The notes beneath the pieces are model-generated. The model had not been told where the DNA came from and did not search any database. It saw only the letters and a program-made list of their open reading frames with translations. Shown here piece after piece: positions 58,619 to 64,000 of a stretch of 64,000 nt of DNA; the first letter of the stretch is position 1, and every line of letters begins with the position of its first letter. The translations under genes and the position numbers were made by a program. Origin of the DNA: Collybia mongolica (Eukaryota; Basidiomycota; Agaricomycetes; Agaricales; Clitocybaceae); the NCBI GenBank assembly GCA_013420905.1, contig JAAXNY010000009.1, forward strand, positions 186,001 to 250,000. The letters are read 5' to 3'.

Positions 58619-59145
58619 CTGGTACTACCCAAGCTTATTCAAGTGGGACAGGGGGAGTCAATGCACGTCCTGCCGAGAGGACTACTTGACGAAGGACTAT
58701 GAGACCTTAATTTCTTGATAGGAATCAACTACGAGATATGCTCTTCTACGTCAAAGTCTGGTTCATGCCTCAGTTGATTCTGATACTTGTAGAACTTCTC
58801 ATGAAGTTCGTTTATAAGCTGACCATTGGGCGAAATTTGGAGCTCACGTTTATCGTGCCAGTATTTATCACATTTTGCTTGATATAATTTATTTGGTTCG
58901 GTCGCCGAGCACTGAAGAAACTAAGATGAAATCGAGAAAAATCTCTCCTATCATGACTGATGACTTCCATCGAAGGTTTTGGAGCACCGAACATAGGTGT
59001 ATTTTTTTTTGTGTGCATGGACAGCCTCTGGCAAGTCCGGTTCCGTGAGCCTCAAGAGTCAAAACTTCAGTAGCTCGCTCATCCAAACAGATCCAAACAA
59101 CCTCCTCAACCAAAGGTTCAGCAGTCAAGCACACATTAACGAACG
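58619..59145. other. Promoter region of CWC22
   Basis: A short intergenic segment. Frames here on the minus strand extend into the CWC22 coding region and are shadows. No motif recognised. Confidence 0.45.
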
Positions 59146-62017
59146 ATGTCGGCTGCAGTGATGGCCCCTCCCATGGACCAAGATGGTATCCAACACAAGA
59201 GAAAGAGGTATGTTTATGTTCATTCAATTTCATACTCTTTTGGCTAACGTTACTATAGGTCGAGGTCACCATCCCCAAAAGATGACGGCGCACCACCCCC
59301 AACTCGTCGAAGGTCCCATTCGCCGGCACCGAGAGCACGATTTGTAGAAATCCAAAAAGTCAACGATGTTGACCCTGTTCGTCGAGCCGAGCGTGAGCGA
59401 CAACTTGCAGCTCGAGTAGCCGCCATGGAGCTCGAAAAGATCGACAAACCAAAAGACAAACAATTCGATGCTCAAGCTGAATTTGCGAAGCTCGTGGGGT
59501 CGAAATCTGGCGGTGTATATATGCCACCTGCACGGCTACGGGCTCTCCAGCAAGCTGCATCGAATGACAAGTCCAGTCCAGAATATCAGCGCCTTTCTTG
59601 GGATGCACTCCGAAAATCCATAACGGGTATTGTCAATCGAGTCAATATCGTCAACATTAAGCAGGTCGTCCCAGAGCTCTTCGCTGAGAATCTGATTCGG
59701 GGGAGGGGGTTATTTGCACGGAGTGTGATGAAGGCGCAGGCAGCGAGTTTGCCATTTACGCCCGTATTTGCAGCTCTGGTCGCCATTATCAATACAAAGT
59801 TGCCCCAAGTTGGAGAACTAGTACTTACCCGCTTGATCAGTCAGTTCCGACGATCATTCAAACGAAATGACAAAGTGCGTTTGGCTCTATTGGGGTTTTG
59901 CTCCTCTGACACCTTGTGTCCGAACAGATCGTCTGCAGCTCCACCACCACATTTATTGCCCATCTTGTCAATCAGGCAGTGGCTCACGAGCTCGTTCCTC
60001 TGCAAATCCTGATGCTTCTGCTCGAACGCCCAACGGATGACTCCATCGAAATTGCCGTCGGCTTCACTCGGGAAGTTGGTGCTTTTCTGTCTGAAAACAG
60101 CCCCGGGGCCAACACGATGGTCTTTGAACGGTTCCGTGCTGTTTTAAACGAAGGAAACATCAGTCAACGTGTGCAGTATATGATCGAAGTCTTAATGCAA
60201 GTCCGAAAAGACAAATTCAAGGACAACCCAATACTTCCTGAAGGCCTTGACTTAGTTGAAGAAGAAGAGCAAATTACGCATCAAATCCAGCTGGAAGAGG
60301 AATTGCAGGTGCAAGAAGGACTTAGTCAGTTCGGTTCCATCTTTTTGTATCAACGCAGTTGTTGACTGAACCTCGTTAGATATCTTCAAGTTCGATCCGA
60401 ATTATCTCGAGAATGAAGAAAAATACAAGTCCATCAAGGCTGAGATTTTAGGAGAGGATTCTGATGAAGAATCGGGCTCCGAGGAATCGAGTGACGATGA
60501 TGAAGACGAAGGTATCTAGACCTTATCTCGCCCGCCTCTGCCGCAGACTAATGGCACTTGCAGTTGCAGAAACAAAGGAAGGTATTGAGGATCGCACAGA
60601 GACGAATCTCGTCAATCTTCGTCGTATCATATACCTGACGATCATGAACGCCCTCAACTACGAAGAGGCTGTCCACAAGTTGCTGAAGGTTCAAATTCAA
60701 GAGGGCCAAGAAGTACGTATACCTCGCGTCACTTAAATTATCCAGATCTTTTACCAGCCATTTTGCAGATTGAAATGGTTAACATGATAATCGAATGTTG
60801 CTCTCAGGAGCGTTCATACTCGACTTTCTATGGTCTGATCGGAGAACGGTTCTGTAAACTCAATCGAGTCTGGACGGATAGCTTCGAAGCTGCATTTAGC
60901 AATTACTACACAACCATCCATCGATATGAAACTAATCGACTTCGGAATATTGCCCGTTTCTTCGGACACCTATTCGCCACAGATTCTATCTCATGGATGG
61001 TCTTCGAATGCGTCAAGATCAACGAGGATGATACGACATCCAGTAGTCGTATCTTCATAAAAATTCTCATGAATGAGATGATGGAAAGTATGGGTTTGAA
61101 GACACTTGCGGAGCGCTTTAAGGACCCGGAGGTGAAACGGGGCTGTGAGGGTATGTTCCCAGTTGATGTGCCCAAGAACACGAGGTTCGCCATCAATTAC
61201 TTTACGAGTATTGGCTTGGGAGTGATCACTGAGGATATGAGAGAATACTTGAAGGTGTGCCCATTTTTTCTAGACTAAGGCAAGGAAAACATTTGACCCA
61301 TTGCCCGTGTAGAATGCCCCAAAACTCATTATGGAACAACGTCGCGCCATGCTCGAAGCAGAGTCTTCCTCATCATCTGATTCAGATTCCTCGGACTCAG
61401 ATTCGGAGTCTGGCTCTGACAGTTCATCAGATTCGAGTTCAGTATCTGACTCAGAGTCTGATATATCAGATCGACACAGTCGCCGTCGCCGCCGTACATC
61501 TACCCCGCCGCGCCGACGGGGGCATGATGGTTCTATGTCTCCTCCACCGCGTCATCGACGCAACAACTCAAGGTCTCGTACTCCGCCACCCCGTCGTCGT
61601 GATCGAACACCACCATCGCCTCGGTCTGGATATGATCGTGACACGCGAGATCGAAGATCGGATGTCCCCTTGCGCCGCGACTCTCCTCCACCTCGACGGG
61701 CCAATGGTCGTGACATGTCGATTGAACGTCGGGACCGCCGGCCTCCACCCCCTCCCCGGTCACCACCTCGTGGCCCGCGATCGAGGTCGCGCTCGCCACC
61801 TCCCCATATGAGCAGGGGCATGGGTAGGCCGAGGTCGCCTGTGGGACGGGGAGATGGGAGAAGAAGAGATGGTTCAAGAGACCGTCCTGGTGGTGGATAT
61901 CGTGATAGGGACAGACCAAGGTCAAGGACACCACCCCCACCACCTAGGAGGGAAGGCCGGGAGAGGCGGGACTCCAGGGAACGGGGTGACCGGGGTTATG
62001 AAAGAAGACGCGGATGA
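59146..62017 (+). CDS. CWC22: Pre-mRNA-splicing factor CWC22
   Basis: Seven exons sum to 2541 nt, 846 residues: 59146-59207, 59259-59874, 59928-60324, 60380-60511, 60570-60712, 60769-61254, 61313-62017. A basic Ser/Pro N-terminus is followed by the MIF4G domain: YMPPARLRALQQA, LSWDALRKSITGIVNRVN, ENLIRGRGLFARSVMKAQ, and LPQVGELVLTRLISQFRR. An acidic linker (GEDSDEESGSEESSDDD) leads to the MA3 domain: LRRIIYLTIMNALNYEEAVHKLL, ERSYSTFYGLIGERFC, SIGLGVITEDMREYL. The C-terminus has a Ser/Asp repeat and then a long Arg/Ser/Pro tail. CWC22 is a core spliceosome component; in animals its MIF4G domain places eIF4A3 on exons. Intact and conserved. Long antisense frames over the tail are codon-bias shadows. 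Confidence 0.93.
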
Positions 62018-62660
62018 GGTCTTCAAGTATGACATCTACTCATTTCACCGAAATACACCTTTGTGCATAAAAATGATTGGGCCAATATCATGTATGTATC
62101 TTTCATGTGAAGCCAACCTTAGGCGACACTACCACAGACAAGGAAGGATGGCAAGCTACGTTCTTTACAGTGCAGTTTTTAACTTGATATCTAGGTGGAA
62201 GTTATGGCTTGTGGACTAACCACTCATGACAGTGATTTATGTAATGATAGCGCGACGTCCCAAATTGGGTTTTGGCCGGCGAACTCATCATACTGGACAA
62301 TTGAGCTCTTCGAAAACGTAAACTGACATGTCCATTCCAAACACAGAAACGTTATCAACACCCTAAAATGTCGGAAGTATTGTTTCACGGCCTATGCTGA
62401 CATGTCTGAATTGTGCACGCACTCGATGGCTATTAGCTCCAACAAGTGGTTTACACGTCTTAGGGCCGTAAAGTCGCCGTTGTCCTTGTGCCCGTCCATC
62501 ACCTCGTGTATTTCACCATGCTCATATACAACCTGAACGTGTACATTGTGGCCATCGATGCAACCTCGTGTGCTGCGCATGCCCGCCTCACCCGACCATA
62601 TAATGTTCAGTAAATTCAGCTCAATTATCATATCCCCCAACCAATCTAAACTCACCAATC
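62018..62660. other. Intergenic 3' of CWC22
   Basis: Holds the CWC22 3' untranslated region and the upstream region of the next gene. No coding motif seen on either strand. Confidence 0.45.
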
Positions 62661-63321
62661 ATGCCGCTCTTTCGTGATCGTCCCGTCCGCTCTACAATCG
62701 CAGGTAGGTCTTTGGTTTTGAATTTACAAAGCCTTACCGATTAATTTTATAGTTGCGATCGCCATGTCCGTTGGACATTTCATCACAGGGTTGCTTACAT
62801 CTGTTCGTAAGTGAATCAGTATTTTGTTACTTCGTGACTCCCAGATTACTTCATATCTTTCTTCACAGATGCGTTCCACCTGACCCAAACCTCGGTTGCC
62901 ATATTGGCTGTCTCATCTCTGATGTTCCTGTTAGCCTGGTCGTTCATCTATCTCGATTATTGCTTATGGTCCCCCTAGTGTCACGATGCATCATAGACGA
63001 GATGGCCAAATGTTGACACAGGCACAGGAGGAAATCGTGTTGATATGCGGGTTTGGGCTGTTCTGGATGGGTGAGGGACTATTCTTGAGCTTTGCAGGGG
63101 ACCTCATTAATATTTTTCTCAAGCCGCTCTCCTTGCATGGCGAGCACTTTCACAGTCTTCGATGGACCCAGGAAAAGCAGGAGAGCTTGGTTTCGCTACA
63201 GAATCGGGTAGCTACCGAGAGCCTGGGTTCACGGGAGGCAGGAGGCCATATCCCTGTTCGAGTGATGACTTATACTGTGTGGTCGAAGACTATACCTTCT
63301 TCTAGAATGCCAACTTGCTAG
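62661..63321 (+). CDS. Small membrane protein candidate (3' structure uncertain)
   Basis: Not firmly recognised. Exons 62661-62703 and 62753-62806 join in frame to an exon starting at 62869, encoding MPLFRDRPVRSTIAVAIAMS then a hydrophobic stretch (HFITGLLTSVHAFHLTQTS, VAILAVSSLMFLLAWSFIYL). Read straight through, it stops at 62976-62978 (68 residues, two membrane helices). Alternatively, a splice from a GT near 62920 to the AG at 62978 would join the downstream frame with another hydrophobic segment (VLICGFGLFWMGEGLFLSFAG), ending at 63321. The layout recalls small multi-helix MARVEL-like fungal proteins, but that is only an impression. The first two junctions are convincing; the end is not. 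Confidence 0.4.
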
Positions 63322-63691
63322 AACACCCCAACATCTGTGTCACTACAGCGGGCTGCGCGGAGAGGTTTGTTCTATTACACAATATAGTCCCTCATTACTA
63401 TACCGGCAAGCGCATAAGTAGTGTATGTACCTTCCAAGGAATGCTTTAAAAGTATTTACAATTTCTCTATATATATATTTCTGCCCGGACACTGAACGTG
63501 AGGCTCAAAGTATCTTCGGCTCTTTGCTGGGTGGTGACGTCTCCGTGGTTGTTTTTGAAGGTTTGGCGCAAGTAGGTCTCTGTCGTTTTTCTCCCGCCAT
63601 GACTGAAGGAGCAACAGCCGAATCCAAATCCGAGTCCGAGTCTGATTCAATTTGGAGCGAAATAACCTTAGATATAGTCGGCCGGGCCTAA
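63322..63691. other. Intergenic
   Basis: A short stretch with overlapping frames on both strands (about 63425-63695). An Asp/Glu/Ser-rich plus-strand frame is probably chance. Nothing recognised. Confidence 0.35.
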
Positions 63692-64000
63692 TCAACGGCG
63701 AGCCGCAAAAGAGTGATAGAAGCTCATGTCGAATCCCACATAGTGAAAAACGAAACGTGGGATAAGCCGCTCTCCCGTGTCATACTGCCGTTTGATGTCA
63801 ATCTGGGCGGGATAAGTTAACGACATGATCAGGAGGGAGACCTTGGCTCACGATACGAGCGTAAATCGACATCTTGGTCTGGGTGGGCGCGAGTTGGAGT
63901 ACAACGAGAGATTGTAGAACAATTACTGCTTCATCAAGAGTCATCCACTCTGCTAGCTTCATTTCATAACCGGACAACAATCACTAATGTATGAGCCCAA
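63692..64000 (-). CDS. Unidentified protein, C-terminal exons at window edge
   Basis: On the minus strand the frame containing EWMTLDEAVIVLQSLVVLQL and QTKMSIYARI can be spliced with a normal GTGAGC...CAG intron. It continues as IDIKRQYDTGERLIPRFVF, HYVGFDMSFYHSFAARR, then a stop at 63692-63694. The upstream exon(s) either begin at an internal ATG (MKLAEWM) or lie beyond base 64000. The family is not recognised and no signal peptide is visible. Confidence is limited by the partial view. Confidence 0.4.

Noticed and set aside
61533..61943. Minus-strand frames of 89-136 codons over the CWC22 tail
   Set aside because: They are antisense shadows of the Arg/Ser/Pro-rich tail with no start context or domain.

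Overview
The window is nuclear DNA of a filamentous basidiomycete, most likely an agaricomycete. The genes are cut by many short introns of about 50-65 nt. The families present (FunK1 kinases, a HET-domain protein, F-box proteins, secreted polysaccharide lyases, a fungal P450) also fit that group. Exon structures below were worked out by hand from GT-AG (occasionally GC-AG) junctions, reading-frame continuity and family motifs. Where exon lengths are quoted, they sum to whole codons.

Layout. 1-9.9 kb: end of a CCDC124/Lso2-type ribosome factor, calcipressin, a SAM methyltransferase with a histidine-rich insert, a cytochrome P450 and a HET-domain protein. 10.5-16.9 kb: one decayed and one intact FunK1 kinase, both on the minus strand. 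17.1-27.9 kb: three intact paralogous secreted PL8 polysaccharide lyases, two in tandem on the minus strand and one divergent on the plus strand. 28.2-32.1 kb: an SMP-30/gluconolactonase-type enzyme divergent from an allantoate-permease-like MFS transporter. 32.7-36.6 kb: a P-loop GTPase remnant and a second intact FunK1. 37.2-38.6 kb: a secreted PL14-type lyase. 40.4-47.7 kb: an F-box gene, an L-rhamnose mutarotase, a Rab11 GTPase and a broken F-box gene. 48.3-54.7 kb: an M50B-like membrane metalloprotease, a truncated copy of the SMP-30 gene fused to the 5' flank of a duplicated FunK1, and that third intact FunK1. 54.7-64 kb: a gene-poor stretch, a hypothetical three-exon gene, the splicing factor CWC22, a small membrane-protein candidate and the edge of another gene.

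How it fits together. Conserved housekeeping genes (CCDC124, calcipressin, Rab11, CWC22) surround an accessory region. The accessory core reads like a catabolic neighbourhood for an acidic polysaccharide: three PL8 lyases and one PL14 lyase to cut uronate-containing chains, an SMP-30-type lactonase, an organic-anion-type transporter and a rhamnose mutarotase. That functional link is an inference from co-location. The same region has been reshaped by duplication of FunK1 units. Two units form an inverted repeat of about 3.2 kb, separated by about 35 kb, that brackets the lyase region; a third is a mosaic relative. The most notable sequence-level observations are the PL8 triplication with a 10-nt micro-exon kept in all three copies, a clean intron presence/absence difference between them, the mosaic FunK1 units, the SMP-30/FunK1 junction, and several other micro-exons and GC-AG introns.
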